In this document: positions 18,052-26,832 of the stretch, piece after piece
Numbering within the stretch: the stretch's first letter is position 1
Layout of the letters: every line of letters begins with the position of its first letter
Assembly: GCA_023397655.1 (NCBI GenBank)
Contig: JAEWTW010000023.1
Coordinates: 1 to 64,000, forward strand
Reading direction: 5' to 3'
Length of the DNA: 64,000 bases
From: Bacillota bacterium
Lineage (GTDB): Bacteria; Bacillota; Clostridia; Christensenellales; SZUA-584
Notes under the pieces: model-generated
Seen by the model: only the letters and a program-made list of their open reading frames with translations
The model's database searches: none
What the model was told of the DNA's origin: nothing
Program-made: the position numbers and the translations under genes

Positions 18052-18156
18052 ATTCGCAATCAAAAAGAAAAGGTTAATGCACGGAAATACAAGAATTGTT
18101 CACACTATCGGATTAGAGACACATAAACCCATGCGCTTCGATAAAATCAGCGGCTG

Positions 18157-18762
18157 TCAGACACGGGCTTCAGGCGGTACATTCTTGAATCCCGCAGCAT
18201 GCCTGCCCTTCGGACGGCGCACCGAGAAAAATGCCGCACACAGGCAGACAGCGAACGAGAGTACCGCCATCGCGCGGACATCAAACAATGCGATTGTTCT
18301 CGCGGAATCCGACAGCAGTGTCATCACCGAATTCCCCACGCCAAACAAACCGGCCAACACCGGCGCATGCTCGGGCGCACGCCGCCCAAAACACAGCACC
18401 GCTACCGCAGATACAGCAAGCCCCAGCACGGGAGTCAGATAGGGCAGCGTCAGCGTGTTGGATACAAAAAAGGATGTCACGGACAGCAGCATTGTGATGG
18501 CGGATGCCAGAAAAAAGCGATATCCGTAACCACCCGACAGCGCAATGTAAACAGCGGGCGCAATGCTCAAAAAAGCACCGGCCAGACTGAGGGATATCCA
18601 GGGGGAGAAACGTATTTCGGGCACTAATGACAACAGCAGTCCGATAATAAAGTATAGCACGAAGTGAACGCCGCGTATGCCCGCAGCGGCTGCAGCTTTC
18701 CTCAAGTTGCCTGTCAGATAAAGAACCGGCAGCCCGATGAGCACGATCAAAGAGATGTCCAT
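18157..18762 (-). CDS. Unknown polytopic membrane protein
   Basis: I do not recognise this 201-aa protein. It has about six hydrophobic segments spread over its first 180 residues, starting with DISLIVLIGLPVLYLTGNLR, and a short basic C-terminus; no catalytic motif is evident. The ATG at 18762 has GGGTGG upstream; a GTG four codons earlier is possible. It stands alone between phoU (70 bases upstream on its strand) and the DUF512 promoter. A small permease, a sensor or a holin-like function could each fit; none is supported. Confidence 0.6.
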   Translation of the reverse strand: MDISLIVLIGLPVLYLTGNLRKAAAAAGIRGVHFVLYFIIGLLLSLVPEIRFSPWISLSLAGAFLSIAPAVYIALSGGYGYRFFLASAITMLLSVTSFFVSNTLTLPYLTPVLGLAVSAVAVLCFGRRAPEHAPVLAGLFGVGNSVMTLLSDSARTIALFDVRAMAVLSFAVCLCAAFFSVRRPKGRHAAGFKNVPPEARV

Positions 18763-18832
18763 AAAAAACGCCACCCAATTCCAAGCTATTTACCATTAGC
18801 TTGACCAGCGGGCGGCGCTTTTATCAAATCAA

Positions 18833-19489
18833 TTAGTCGAGGTCCATTTTTTTACCGGTCGCGTTGTAAACGATCCACTCACAGACGTTTGTGATATGAT
18901 CGCCAACGCGCTCCAGATACCGCGCGATGAGCACAAACGACATCATCTGATTGATGTGCCGCGGGCTTTCCATCACATAGGTCAGCAGCTCGCGATATAT
19001 CTGCTTGAACAGCGCATCCAGATCGTTATCGCGCTTGGCCGTTTCAATGGCCAGCTCGGGATCGTTATTGGCGAAAGCGCGAACGCTCATATTCAGCATC
19101 TCGCACGCGATGCCCGTCATTCGGGGCAAGTCGATCAGCGGCTTGATGTATTCCTCGTCCTTCAAGCGTATGGCCGTTTTGGCAACGCCCACACCATAGT
19201 CAGCGATGCGCTCAAGATCAGTGCTCATCTTGATCGCGGCGAATATCACACGCAGGTCGCCCGCCAGCGGCTGCTGCGTCGCAATCAGCATGATGCATTT
19301 TTCCTCGATAGATTCCTGAAGGTCGTCTATCTCATCGTCTCCGTCCAATATGCGCTGCGCTTTTTCAAGATCGCGTGTCACCAGCGCCTGCATTGCACCC
19401 GCCAGCGCTTCCTCCACCAACGAGCCCATGCGAATCACCTCATGCTTGAGCTCGCTGAGCTGATGATCATATTCCATCCGTGTGGTCAT
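18833..19489 (-). CDS. phoU: Phosphate transport system regulator PhoU
   Basis: Dimer of helical bundles that links the Pst transporter to the PhoR-type sensor kinase and restrains phosphate uptake. The protein (218 aa) shows the two repeated three-helix PhoU domains, with ExxD metal-contact residues as in DDEIDDLQ and RDNDLDALF. It is the last gene of pstSCAB-phoU, 56 bases after pstB, with AAGGAGG before its ATG. Confidence 0.95.
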   Translation of the reverse strand: MTTRMEYDHQLSELKHEVIRMGSLVEEALAGAMQALVTRDLEKAQRILDGDDEIDDLQESIEEKCIMLIATQQPLAGDLRVIFAAIKMSTDLERIADYGVGVAKTAIRLKDEEYIKPLIDLPRMTGIACEMLNMSVRAFANNDPELAIETAKRDNDLDALFKQIYRELLTYVMESPRHINQMMSFVLIARYLERVGDHITNVCEWIVYNATGKKMDLD

Positions 19490-19545
19490 TGTCTTAACCT
19501 CCTTATAGTGACTCTGTCAATCTACGCCATGAAACTTCTCGCAGA

Positions 19546-20343
19546 TCAACCGAAGCGGCCGGTAATATAGTCTTCGGTGCGTTTGTCCTGAGGCAACTGG
19601 AATATCTGCGTTGTCGGTCCGGATTCAATCATATCGCCCAGCAGGAAGAACGCCGTTTTGTCGGAAACGCGCGCGGCTTGCTGCATGTTATGTGTCACAA
19701 TGATGATCGTGTAGTCGTTTTTCAGCTCGGCGATCAGTTCCTCGATCTTGCCGGTGGATATCGGGTCCAGCGCGGACGTCGGTTCGTCCATCAGCACGAT
19801 GGATGGCTCCACCGCCAGTACACGCGCGATACAAAGACGCTGCTGCTGCCCGCCCGAAATGCCCAGCGCCGACTGATGCAGACGGTCCTTTACCTCGTCC
19901 CATAACGCCGCACGCTTGAGACTGCGTTCGACGATGATCTCCAGCTTCTTCTTTTCGCGCATACCGTGAATCCGCGGCCCGTAAGCGATGTTATCGAATA
20001 TGGACATCTCAAACGGATTGGGCTTCTGGAACACCATGCCCACCTCTTTGCGCAAATACGCGACGTCGATATCGCCCTTATAGATATCGGTGTCATCGAT
20101 TAATATGTCCCCCGTTACACGACAGCCGGGTATCAGATCGTTCATGCGGTTAATGCACTTCAAAAACGTGGATTTACCGCAGCCGGACGGACCAATAAGC
20201 GCCGTAACGCGGTTTTCTTCGATGTCCATGTTTATTTTTTTCAACGCCTGAAAGCTGCCGTAATACAGATCAAGGTCCTTGACGGCAACCTTCACGCTGC
20301 TTGTTCCTTGCTGTACGGTAGATGCCACTGCGAATGCGTTCAT
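19546..20343 (-). CDS. pstB: Phosphate ABC transporter ATP-binding protein PstB
   Basis: ATPase of the high-affinity phosphate importer. All ABC motifs are intact: Walker A GPSGCGKST (about residue 52), signature SGGQQQRLCIAR (about 163) and Walker B IVLMDEPTSALDP (about 185), and the His of the H-loop lies in THNM. The N-terminal 20 residues before KDLDLYYG are a small extension. Its first base coincides with the end of pstA, so translation is coupled. Confidence 0.97.
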   Translation of the reverse strand: MNAFAVASTVQQGTSSVKVAVKDLDLYYGSFQALKKINMDIEENRVTALIGPSGCGKSTFLKCINRMNDLIPGCRVTGDILIDDTDIYKGDIDVAYLRKEVGMVFQKPNPFEMSIFDNIAYGPRIHGMREKKKLEIIVERSLKRAALWDEVKDRLHQSALGISGGQQQRLCIARVLAVEPSIVLMDEPTSALDPISTGKIEELIAELKNDYTIIIVTHNMQQAARVSDKTAFFLLGDMIESGPTTQIFQLPQDKRTEDYITGRFG

Positions 20344-21239
20344 TATCTTTGCTCCTTATATCGGTTGATCCGGTTGCCAAACGCGCCTGCGATCAGATTC
20401 AGTATCAGTACAATGACGATCAGCACAGTGGCTGTGGCATACGCCTTACCCACTGAGAGCCCCTCCTTGGCCAACGTGTACAGATGCAGCGAAAGAGAGC
20501 GTGCGGAATCCATCAAACTGGTGGCGACTTTTGCACCGCTGCCCAGTGTAAAGAAAAGCGCCGCTGTTTCGCCCACAATACGCCCCATGCCGAGGATCAC
20601 GCCGTTTATTATGCCCGGCGATGCCGCCGGTATCACCACTTTATACATCGTCTGCCACTTCGTCGCGCCCATCGCCAGCGAGCCTTCCTTATACCCAAGC
20701 GGCACAGTCAGCAGCGCCTCTTCGGATGTTCGGATCAGCGTGGGCAGTATGATCACCGCCACGGTTGCCGATCCATTGAGCAGCGACCAGCTCCACCCCA
20801 ATATCCGCCCGAAGAACATGAATCCGAACAAGCCGAATATGATGGACGGGATGCCCGCGAGGTTGGTGGTAAAGAATCGTATTATTTTGATCAGCACACC
20901 CTGGCGCGCATATTCTGTCATATAGATCGCCGCCAGTATGGACAGAGGTGCCGCAAACAGCAGCCCGAGGCCCACCAGATACAGCGTATTAATCATCAAA
21001 GGAAGTATGCCGCCCTCACGTCCGGCGTCCTTAACGCCTTGCGTTAAGAATTCCCAGCTCAGTTCCTTGTATCCGTTAACAAATATGAACCCGATTATCA
21101 CAAGCAGAACAAGCACCGCCAGAGCAGCGGCTGCATAAATCAGCGTATAAGCTGTTCGCTGCCGCCTTTTTTGCTTGGCGCGGTTGGCAAGAATCCATTC
21201 TTTCGTACACCATTTTTCTGCATTGACGTTTTCCATCAT
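20343..21239 (-). CDS. pstA: Phosphate ABC transporter permease PstA
   Basis: One of the two membrane subunits of the Pst importer, with six predicted membrane helices and the EAA-type cytoplasmic loop (PLGYKEGSLAMGATKWQT) that couples to PstB. Length 298 aa. The start codon overlaps the pstC stop by 4 bases. Confidence 0.96.
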   Translation of the reverse strand: MMENVNAEKWCTKEWILANRAKQKRRQRTAYTLIYAAAALAVLVLLVIIGFIFVNGYKELSWEFLTQGVKDAGREGGILPLMINTLYLVGLGLLFAAPLSILAAIYMTEYARQGVLIKIIRFFTTNLAGIPSIIFGLFGFMFFGRILGWSWSLLNGSATVAVIILPTLIRTSEEALLTVPLGYKEGSLAMGATKWQTMYKVVIPAASPGIINGVILGMGRIVGETAALFFTLGSGAKVATSLMDSARSLSLHLYTLAKEGLSVGKAYATATVLIVIVLILNLIAGAFGNRINRYKEQR

Positions 21240-22108
21240 ACCCTCACCTTCTGCCTGCTCAGCAATATAACCGCCGCGTTGATGATCATCACGAAAACGA
21301 ACAATACGATGGCCGTTGCAAAAAGCGCGTGATAATGGTCGGAGCCGGTGGATACATAAGCCATCTCGATCACGACGTTGACCGTCAGCGTTCGCACCGG
21401 CTGGAACAACGACATCGGGATGATTGGCGAGTTGCCAGCCACCAATATCACGGCCATCGTCTCACCTACGGCGCGGCCGATGCCCAATATGATACCCGCC
21501 AATATGCCGGATTTCGCAGTCGGCAGGCTCACCTTTTTTATCGTCTGCCAATTTGAAGCTCCCAGTGCCAGTGAACCATCCTTGTATGAAGACGGCACCA
21601 TCCGCAGAGACACCTCCGCGATGCTGATGATCGTCGGCAATATCATGATTGCGAGAATCAGCCCAGCTGCCATCACAGAAAATCCCGGCCCCTGATTGAA
21701 TGTGCGGATAAAGGGCACCAGCACCGCCATACCAAAGAAACCATAGACGATCGAAGGGATGCCCGCCAATATCTCGATGCACTTGCGCAGTACCTTCGAA
21801 AGTTTCTTAGATGCAATTTCCGCCAGAAATATCGCGCAGCCAAGACCGATCGGTATTCCGATTATCAGGGCAATGATCGTCGTATATATGGAACCCACGA
21901 TCATCGGCAATATGCCGAACACGCCTTTGGTTGGCACCCATTTCATTCCTGAAATGAAATCCCAGACACTGACTGCCGAAAACACCGGCAAGCCTTCCGC
22001 GAAAATCAAGTAAGTAATCAACAGCACTGCCGCTACCGATACCAGCGCGCAAATGAGCATTACTGACTCTATTGATTTTTCGCCAATTCTCAATTTTTTC
22101 TTATTCAT
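21236..22108 (-). CDS. pstC: Phosphate ABC transporter permease PstC
   Basis: Partner permease of PstA with six membrane helices and the coupling loop PSSYKDGSLALGASNWQT near residue 174. Length 290 aa. AAAGGTGG precedes the ATG. A 191-base gap with a terminator and a second Pho-box array separates it from pstS. Confidence 0.96.
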   Translation of the reverse strand: MNKKKLRIGEKSIESVMLICALVSVAAVLLITYLIFAEGLPVFSAVSVWDFISGMKWVPTKGVFGILPMIVGSIYTTIIALIIGIPIGLGCAIFLAEIASKKLSKVLRKCIEILAGIPSIVYGFFGMAVLVPFIRTFNQGPGFSVMAAGLILAIMILPTIISIAEVSLRMVPSSYKDGSLALGASNWQTIKKVSLPTAKSGILAGIILGIGRAVGETMAVILVAGNSPIIPMSLFQPVRTLTVNVVIEMAYVSTGSDHYHALFATAIVLFVFVMIINAAVILLSRQKVRV

Positions 22109-22180
22109 GCTTCCACCTTTTTGGCCTGCTTAACACGTTTATCATTGTATCTGACCCAAGTCAAATTCACGTCTGAGTCG

Positions 22181-22208
22181 CGTTAAGTCTATGTTAAGAT
22201 TGTGTAAA
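22181..22208 (-). promoter_or_regulatory. Pho-box array before pstC
   Basis: Minus strand TTTACA (22203-22208), TTAACA (22192-22197) and TTAACG (22181-22186) recur at exactly 11-bp spacing, the pattern bound by PhoP/PhoB response regulators. It lies between the pstS terminator and pstC, so pstCAB-phoU may have its own phosphate-starvation promoter. I could not assign a convincing -10. Confidence 0.65.
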
Positions 22209-22234
22209 GGCAAACGCTTTATGATTAAGTCTTC

Positions 22235-22273
22235 AAAAAAAGTTCGGGCAACTGCATTCACAGTTGCCCGAAC
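22235..22273 (-). terminator. Terminator between pstS and pstC
   Basis: Perfect 13-bp stem GTTCGGGCAACTG / CAGTTGCCCGAAC with a 6-base loop, followed on the minus strand by seven T residues. It should end most pstS transcripts, letting the binding protein be made in excess over the membrane subunits. Confidence 0.9.
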
Positions 22274-22299
22274 CAAGTGTATTCAGGAATTCTTTTCTA

Positions 22300-23241
22300 T
22301 CAGGGCATTACGTAGCCTTTGCCCATCATGTAGTCGATCGCATCCTGATTCGTCAGGCAGTATTCGAAGAACTTCGCCACTTCGCCGGTCGGGTCGCCCA
22401 TCGTGAGCAGGTTGAACGGTCTCATGTACTTGTATGTGCCGTTAGCCATGTTGTCAGTCGTGGCTTCCACGCCGTCAACCTTCGTGGCCATAACGCCGTC
22501 ATACTCAGGAACGATACCCAGAGACATGTAGCCGATGCCCATCGGGTCGCCCTGAACCGCAGTAGCCAATGCGCCGTTGGAGTCGAATATACCGGCGCAA
22601 AGCGTCTCGTCAATCACAATCTCTTCGCCCGCATCATCTTTGCCAAGGAACAGCTCCTGGAAAGCGCCTCTGGTGCCGGAAGCCGAGTCTCTGGTGTAAA
22701 GGTTGATCTTGCCTTTGCTGCCGCCAACTTCGGACCAATCGGTGATCTCTCCAAGGTAGATAGCCTTAACCTGGTCTTTTGTCAGGTCGGTGATAGCGGT
22801 GTTAGCCGAGTTCACTATCACCGCTACGCCATCCAGGCAAAGCAAAGTGGTCTTCATGTCGGGTGCAGCCGCCTGTTCGTCATCCTTCACGTTTCTGGAA
22901 GCCATACCGAAATCAACGGTGCCTTCCGCTGCAGACGTCACGCCCACGCCGGAGCCGCCCGCTTCCACTGTGATTTCAACATTCGGGTTGGCAGCCACAT
23001 AGAGCTCAACCAGCGCTTCCATGACCGGACCCACAGACGTAGAACCAGCCGTTTTGAGCGAGACAGGCTCCGCGGGAACTTCCGCAGCCGGAGCTTCCGT
23101 TGCCGGGGCTTCCGCTGCCGGAGCTTCTGTAGCCGCAGGAGCTTCCGTTGCAGCCGGCTGCTCAGCAGCAGGCGCACCGCAGCCCACAAGCGCCGCGACC
23201 ATCGCTATCACAAGTATCGCAACTAAACCAAATTTTTTCAT
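22300..23241 (-). CDS. pstS: Phosphate-binding lipoprotein PstS
   Basis: Extracytoplasmic receptor of the Pst importer. A lipoprotein signal peptide ends in LVGC (Cys 21). Residues 22-61 are an Ala/Pro/Glu/Thr linker with repeated ATEAPA-type units, followed by the phosphate-binding fold starting AGSTSVGPVMEAL, with the ligand segments GSGVG (about 96) and SRDSASGTRGAF-like TRDSASGTRGAF (about 183). Length 313 aa. The ATG has AAGGAGG. It is preceded by a four-unit Pho box and followed by a strong terminator. Confidence 0.96.
   Translation of the reverse strand: MKKFGLVAILVIAMVAALVGCGAPAAEQPAATEAPAATEAPAAEAPATEAPAAEVPAEPVSLKTAGSTSVGPVMEALVELYVAANPNVEITVEAGGSGVGVTSAAEGTVDFGMASRNVKDDEQAAAPDMKTTLLCLDGVAVIVNSANTAITDLTKDQVKAIYLGEITDWSEVGGSKGKINLYTRDSASGTRGAFQELFLGKDDAGEEIVIDETLCAGIFDSNGALATAVQGDPMGIGYMSLGIVPEYDGVMATKVDGVEATTDNMANGTYKYMRPFNLLTMGDPTGEVAKFFEYCLTNQDAIDYMMGKGYVMP
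23065..23154 (-). repeat. Degenerate repeat encoding the PstS Ala/Pro/Glu linker
   Basis: The codons for residues 30-59 of PstS repeat an 18-21-base theme encoding TEAPAA and AEAPA units. This is a low-complexity spacer between the lipid anchor and the binding domain and may vary in copy number between strains. Confidence 0.7.
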
Positions 23242-23276
23242 GTTATCCTCCTTGATTTGTTTGAAAATCTGGGACG

Positions 23277-23330
23277 AGTATAACAGCGCTATGTAAAAGA
23301 CGAATAAACGCTGTGTAAAGCCCGTGTAAA
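23277..23330 (-). promoter_or_regulatory. Pho-box promoter of pstS
   Basis: Minus strand: TTTACA (23325-23330), TTTACA (23314-23319), TTTATT (23303-23308) and TTTACA (23292-23297) stand at an exact 11-bp period, followed 9 bases later by the extended -10 TGTTATACT (hexamer 23277-23282). There is no separate -35. This is the expected layout of a PhoP/PhoB-activated promoter, with boxes replacing the -35. Confidence 0.88.
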
Positions 23331-23462
23331 ATTCAAATACGAATTTGGTTATGCTGCTTGCAAAAATTCAGCGATAAAAACGCAAAATGCTTCAAAATAC
23401 GTATTTCCCGCGCAATAGCGCTGGTTTTGCCGTATCCCCATCTATGTTTTGCGCTTTTTCGC

Positions 23463-23490
23463 AAAAGAAAAAGCCCGCTTTCGCAGGCTT
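23463..23490 (-). terminator. Terminator after glyA
   Basis: Minus strand stem AAGCCTGC / GCGGGCTT closed by a GAAA tetraloop and followed by TTTTCTTTT. It ends the rnc-glyA unit. Confidence 0.88.
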
Positions 23491-23510
23491 GGTTTGGTCT
23501 GTTGCCGGTA

Positions 23511-24746
23511 TCAATAAAGCGGCCTTTTTGCGCACAGCTCGAGCACGCGGGTTTTCACAGCCTCCACAGCTTCGTCGCCTTTGTGTACGATATCTGAAAT
23601 CAGCGAACCGATCACCTGCATATCCGCTTCGTCCATGCCGCGTGAAGTTGTCGCCGGCGTACCCACGCGGATGCCGCTGGTGATGAACGGGCTTCGTGTG
23701 TCGAACGGTATCGCGTTCTTATTGACGGTGATGTTTGCCCGTCCCAGCAGCGCTTCCAGATCCTTGCCGGTAATGCCCTTGTCCGTTAAGTCCACCAGCA
23801 TCAGGTGGTTGTCCGTACCGCCGGACACCAGGCGAATGCCATTGTCTGTCAGACTCGTCGCCAGCGCCGCCGCGTTGGCGACGATGCGTTTCTGATAATC
23901 CTTGAAGCTGTCCTGGAACGCTTCCTCGAAGCAGACAGCCTTTGCCGCAATCACATGCATCAGCGGGCCGCCCTGCGTGCCCGGGAATATTGCCTTGTTA
24001 ATGGCCGCACCGTATTGCTCCTTGCACAGTATCATACCGCCGCGCGGTCCGCGCAGCGTCTTATGCGTCGTTGTTGTCACAAAATCGGCCCACGGCACGG
24101 GGCTTTCGTGCACACCCGCCGCCACGAGGCCGGCGATATGCGCCATGTCTACCATCAACAGCGCGCCCACCTCGTCCGCGATCTCACGAAATATTTTGAA
24201 ATCAATCTTGCGCGGATAAGCGCTCGCACCGGCCACGATCATCTTGGGCTTGTGTTCCTGCGCCAAAGCGCGCAGCGCTGCATAGTCAATTTGCTCCGTT
24301 TCCTGATTGACGCCATAAGGCACGATCTTGAAGTATTTACCGGATATATTGACGGGGCTGCCATGAGTCAGGTGTCCGCCGTGTGCCAAGCTCATGCCGA
24401 GTATCGTATCGCCCGGTTCCAGCATCGCGAAATAGACAGCCGTGTTGGCCTGAGCACCCGAATGCGGCTGTACGTTGGCAAACTCCGCGCCGAACAGCTT
24501 TTTTGCACGCTCGATTGCGAGAGTTTCCACCACGTCCACATATTCGCAGCCGCCGTAATAACGCTTGCCGGGATAGCCTTCCGCATATTTGTTGGTGAGA
24601 TGAGATCCCATCGCATTTAACACCGCTTCGGAAACAAAGTTCTCCGACGCGATCAGCTCAATGTTTTCCTGCTGCCGTTTCAGCTCATCCATCATTGCAG
24701 CATAGACTGCCTCATCCACTGCCTTCACCTTTGAAAAATCTAGCAT
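23511..24746 (-). CDS. glyA: Serine hydroxymethyltransferase
   Basis: PLP enzyme that interconverts serine and glycine while loading one-carbon units onto tetrahydrofolate. The PLP lysine lies in TTTTHKTLRGPRGG near residue 225, and the N-terminal ENFVSEAVLNAMGS and NKYAEGYPGKRYYGGC segments are standard. Length 411 aa. It follows rnc by 12 bases with its own AGGGG site; no glycine riboswitch fits in that gap. Confidence 0.97.
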   Translation of the reverse strand: MLDFSKVKAVDEAVYAAMMDELKRQQENIELIASENFVSEAVLNAMGSHLTNKYAEGYPGKRYYGGCEYVDVVETLAIERAKKLFGAEFANVQPHSGAQANTAVYFAMLEPGDTILGMSLAHGGHLTHGSPVNISGKYFKIVPYGVNQETEQIDYAALRALAQEHKPKMIVAGASAYPRKIDFKIFREIADEVGALLMVDMAHIAGLVAAGVHESPVPWADFVTTTTHKTLRGPRGGMILCKEQYGAAINKAIFPGTQGGPLMHVIAAKAVCFEEAFQDSFKDYQKRIVANAAALATSLTDNGIRLVSGGTDNHLMLVDLTDKGITGKDLEALLGRANITVNKNAIPFDTRSPFITSGIRVGTPATTSRGMDEADMQVIGSLISDIVHKGDEAVEAVKTRVLELCAKRPLY

Positions 24747-24758
24747 TCTGTCATACCC

Positions 24759-25436
24759 CTATTCTTTAACATTCATGCAGGCCTGACGAGCCGCCTTCTG
24801 TTCGGCGGTCTTTTTAGACCTGCCCCTGCCCTGTGAAATTTCCTCGCCGGCGATATACAGCTTGATATAAAACACTTTATCGTGCGGCGGTCCTTCCTCT
24901 TTATATACGGTGTAACGTATGTCGCTGATGCCCTGCTTATGATAATATTCCTGCAGCTGCGTCTTGTAATCCCGCACACCGCCGCCCGAGAGCACATTGT
25001 CGAAGCTGCTTTCCATCAGGCGCCTCACCACGCCACGCGCCGCTTCGAACCCGCCGTCCACATACACCGCCCCAATCAGCGCCTCCACCACGTCCGCCAG
25101 TATCGACGGCTTGTCCGCGCCGCCCGAATTACGCTCACCGCGTCCCAGAGTCAGGTATTCGCTGATATTCAGCTCGCGTGCCAGCTTCACCAGCGCGCTC
25201 TCGTTGACCAGCGCCGCGCGGCTTTTGGTCATCTCACCTTCGGTATAATCCGGCTTCTCAAAAAAAAGATGCTCGCTGACGGTCAGCTCCAGCACAGCGT
25301 CGCCCAGAAACTCAAGGCGTTCGTAGCTCTCGCCCGCGTCCGCTGAGGAATGGACAAACGCCCGCTCCAGCAGCCGCTTGTCCTCGAAAGTATAACCTAT
25401 GCTGTTTTCCATGAGTGACAAATCTGACTGAACCAT
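24759..25436 (-). CDS. rnc: Ribonuclease III
   Basis: Double-strand-specific endoribonuclease for rRNA and mRNA processing. The signature ERLEFLGDAVLELTVSEHLF lies at about residues 35-54, with the second metal-ligand group DVVEALIGAVYVDGG near 110; a C-terminal double-stranded RNA-binding domain starts near 150. ATG at 25436 has AGGTGG four bases before it, giving 225 aa. It comes after plsX-acpP, a common order. Confidence 0.96.
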   Translation of the reverse strand: MVQSDLSLMENSIGYTFEDKRLLERAFVHSSADAGESYERLEFLGDAVLELTVSEHLFFEKPDYTEGEMTKSRAALVNESALVKLARELNISEYLTLGRGERNSGGADKPSILADVVEALIGAVYVDGGFEAARGVVRRLMESSFDNVLSGGGVRDYKTQLQEYYHKQGISDIRYTVYKEEGPPHDKVFYIKLYIAGEEISQGRGRSKKTAEQKAARQACMNVKE

Positions 25437-25459
25437 GTTTCCACCTAAGCAAAGCAATA

Positions 25460-25482
25460 CCCGGAGCAGCCAATACTCCGGG
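25460..25482 (-). terminator. Hairpin after acpP
   Basis: Minus strand 7-bp stem CCCGGAG / CTCCGGG with a 9-base loop; what follows (TATTGCTTTGC) is only a weak U tract. It may attenuate transcription between acpP and rnc, giving more acyl carrier protein than RNase III. Confidence 0.5.
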
Positions 25483-25502
25483 CAAAAAGGCTTACTTAAT
25501 TC

Positions 25503-25739
25503 TTAATATCCGCCCACATTCTTCTCAATATAGGACACAACATCCTTCACTGTCACCACTTTTGGCAGTTCCTCATCCGGAATATCGAGATCAAATTCCT
25601 GCTCTAAATCCATGATAAGCTCAACGATAGCGAGAGAATCGGCTTTTAAGTCGTCGACAAGATCAGACTCCATCGTGATGCTCTCTTCGTCAATTTCCAG
25701 CTGATCGGACAGAATTTTTCTTACCTTTTCAAATACCAT
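25503..25739 (-). CDS. acpP: Acyl carrier protein
   Basis: Carries growing acyl chains on a phosphopantetheine arm. The 78-aa acidic protein has the attachment serine in KADSLAIVELIM (about residue 38). It begins 23 bases after plsX and has CAGGAGG before its ATG. Confidence 0.97.
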   Translation of the reverse strand: MVFEKVRKILSDQLEIDEESITMESDLVDDLKADSLAIVELIMDLEQEFDLDIPDEELPKVVTVKDVVSYIEKNVGGY

Positions 25740-25762
25740 TGCGAGCCTCCTGTAAACTTAAA

Positions 25763-26767
25763 TTAATCGCTCAAAGAAAATTTTATTATCTCTTCTTTAA
25801 TAACACCCACAACATCGGCTTTTATGAAACCTGCTGCCTGATGCAGGGTGCTTTTAAAGGCCTTGGCGTTGGAAGAGCCGTGCGCTTTAATGACGCCGCC
25901 GTTTACCCCCAGCATCAGTGCACCGCCGTATTCGGTATAGTCCATCTTCTTTTTGAAGCTGCGGAACGCGGGCATAGACAGTGCAGCCCCCAGCTTGGCG
26001 CGAAGCGAACCGCTGAGTTCATCCTTCAGCATGCCCATCAGCACGCCCGCCATGCCTTCCATAAACTTCAGAATCACGTTTCCGGTAAACCCGTCGGTCA
26101 CAATCACGTCAAAATCACCGGAAACGAGATCACGCCCTTCGGCATTGCCCTTAAAGTTGACGGGCATCTCTTCAATCAGTTTATAGGCTGCCTTTGTCAG
26201 CTCCGTGCCCTTCTCAGCCTCGGCGCCGTTGTTGACCAGCCCCACCCTCGGAGACTCAATGCTCTCCATCCTCTGCATATATATGCTGCCCATCAGCGCA
26301 AACTGCGCCAAAAACGACGGGCGGCATTCAGCGTTTGCGCCGCAGTCGATCAGCAGCACCTTACCTTTTCGTGTGGGCAGCAACGGCGCCAGCGCGGGTC
26401 TTTTCACACCCGGCAGCCGCTTCACGATCAGTGTCGCCCCGGCGATCGTCGCTCCGGTGGAGCCCGCCGTGATGAACGCACCCGCCTCGCCGGCCTGCAG
26501 CAGACGAAGCCCCTTCACCAAGGAAGAATCCTTTTTATAGCGAATCGCTTCAACGGGCGGTTCCGCCATGTCTATAACTTCTGTCGCGTCCACAATATTT
26601 ATACGCGCAGCATCGTAGTTGTATTTTGTCAGTTCCGCTTCAATCACGTCGCGCCGGCCGGTGAGGATCAGCTCCATCTCAGGGCTTTCCGCCAACGCCT
26701 GCACACATCCGTCTATAACGGCATGCGGCGCGTTGTCTCCTCCCATGGCGTCAACAATGATTTTCAA
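25763..26767 (-). CDS. plsX: Phosphate acyltransferase PlsX
   Basis: Converts acyl-ACP to acyl-phosphate, the donor used by PlsY (also in this window). The family N-terminus KIIVDAMGGDNAPHAVIDG and the motif TAGSTGATIAGATLIVKR near residue 98 are present; length 334 aa. The start is TTG with GAGGGTG upstream. It heads the plsX-acpP-rnc-glyA group. FapR, a usual neighbour in Bacillus, is absent. Confidence 0.95.
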   Translation of the reverse strand: MKIIVDAMGGDNAPHAVIDGCVQALAESPEMELILTGRRDVIEAELTKYNYDAARINIVDATEVIDMAEPPVEAIRYKKDSSLVKGLRLLQAGEAGAFITAGSTGATIAGATLIVKRLPGVKRPALAPLLPTRKGKVLLIDCGANAECRPSFLAQFALMGSIYMQRMESIESPRVGLVNNGAEAEKGTELTKAAYKLIEEMPVNFKGNAEGRDLVSGDFDVIVTDGFTGNVILKFMEGMAGVLMGMLKDELSGSLRAKLGAALSMPAFRSFKKKMDYTEYGGALMLGVNGGVIKAHGSSNAKAFKSTLHQAAGFIKADVVGVIKEEIIKFSLSD

Positions 26768-26803
26768 TACGGCACCCTCGCTTTAGTTCATTTATATATG
26801 GGT

Positions 26804-26832
26804 AGTATATAAAAAATACAATGCCAATGCAA
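26804..26832 (-). promoter_or_regulatory. Promoter of plsX-acpP
   Basis: Minus strand -35 TTGCAT (26827-26832), 17-base spacer and -10 TATACT (26804-26809), ending about 36 bases before the plsX start. The remaining A/T-rich sequence to 26950 shows no gene. Confidence 0.7.

Noticed and set aside
18782..18803. Inverted repeat CAAGCTA/TAGCTTG after phoU as a terminator.
   Set aside because: The 7-bp AT-rich stem has no U tract on either strand.
23065..23154. Repeats in pstS as a CRISPR-like array.
   Set aside because: Units are short, degenerate, contiguous and in frame, encoding an Ala/Pro/Glu linker.
24747..24758. Glycine riboswitch before glyA.
   Set aside because: Only 12 bases separate rnc and glyA, and no aptamer-like structure is near.
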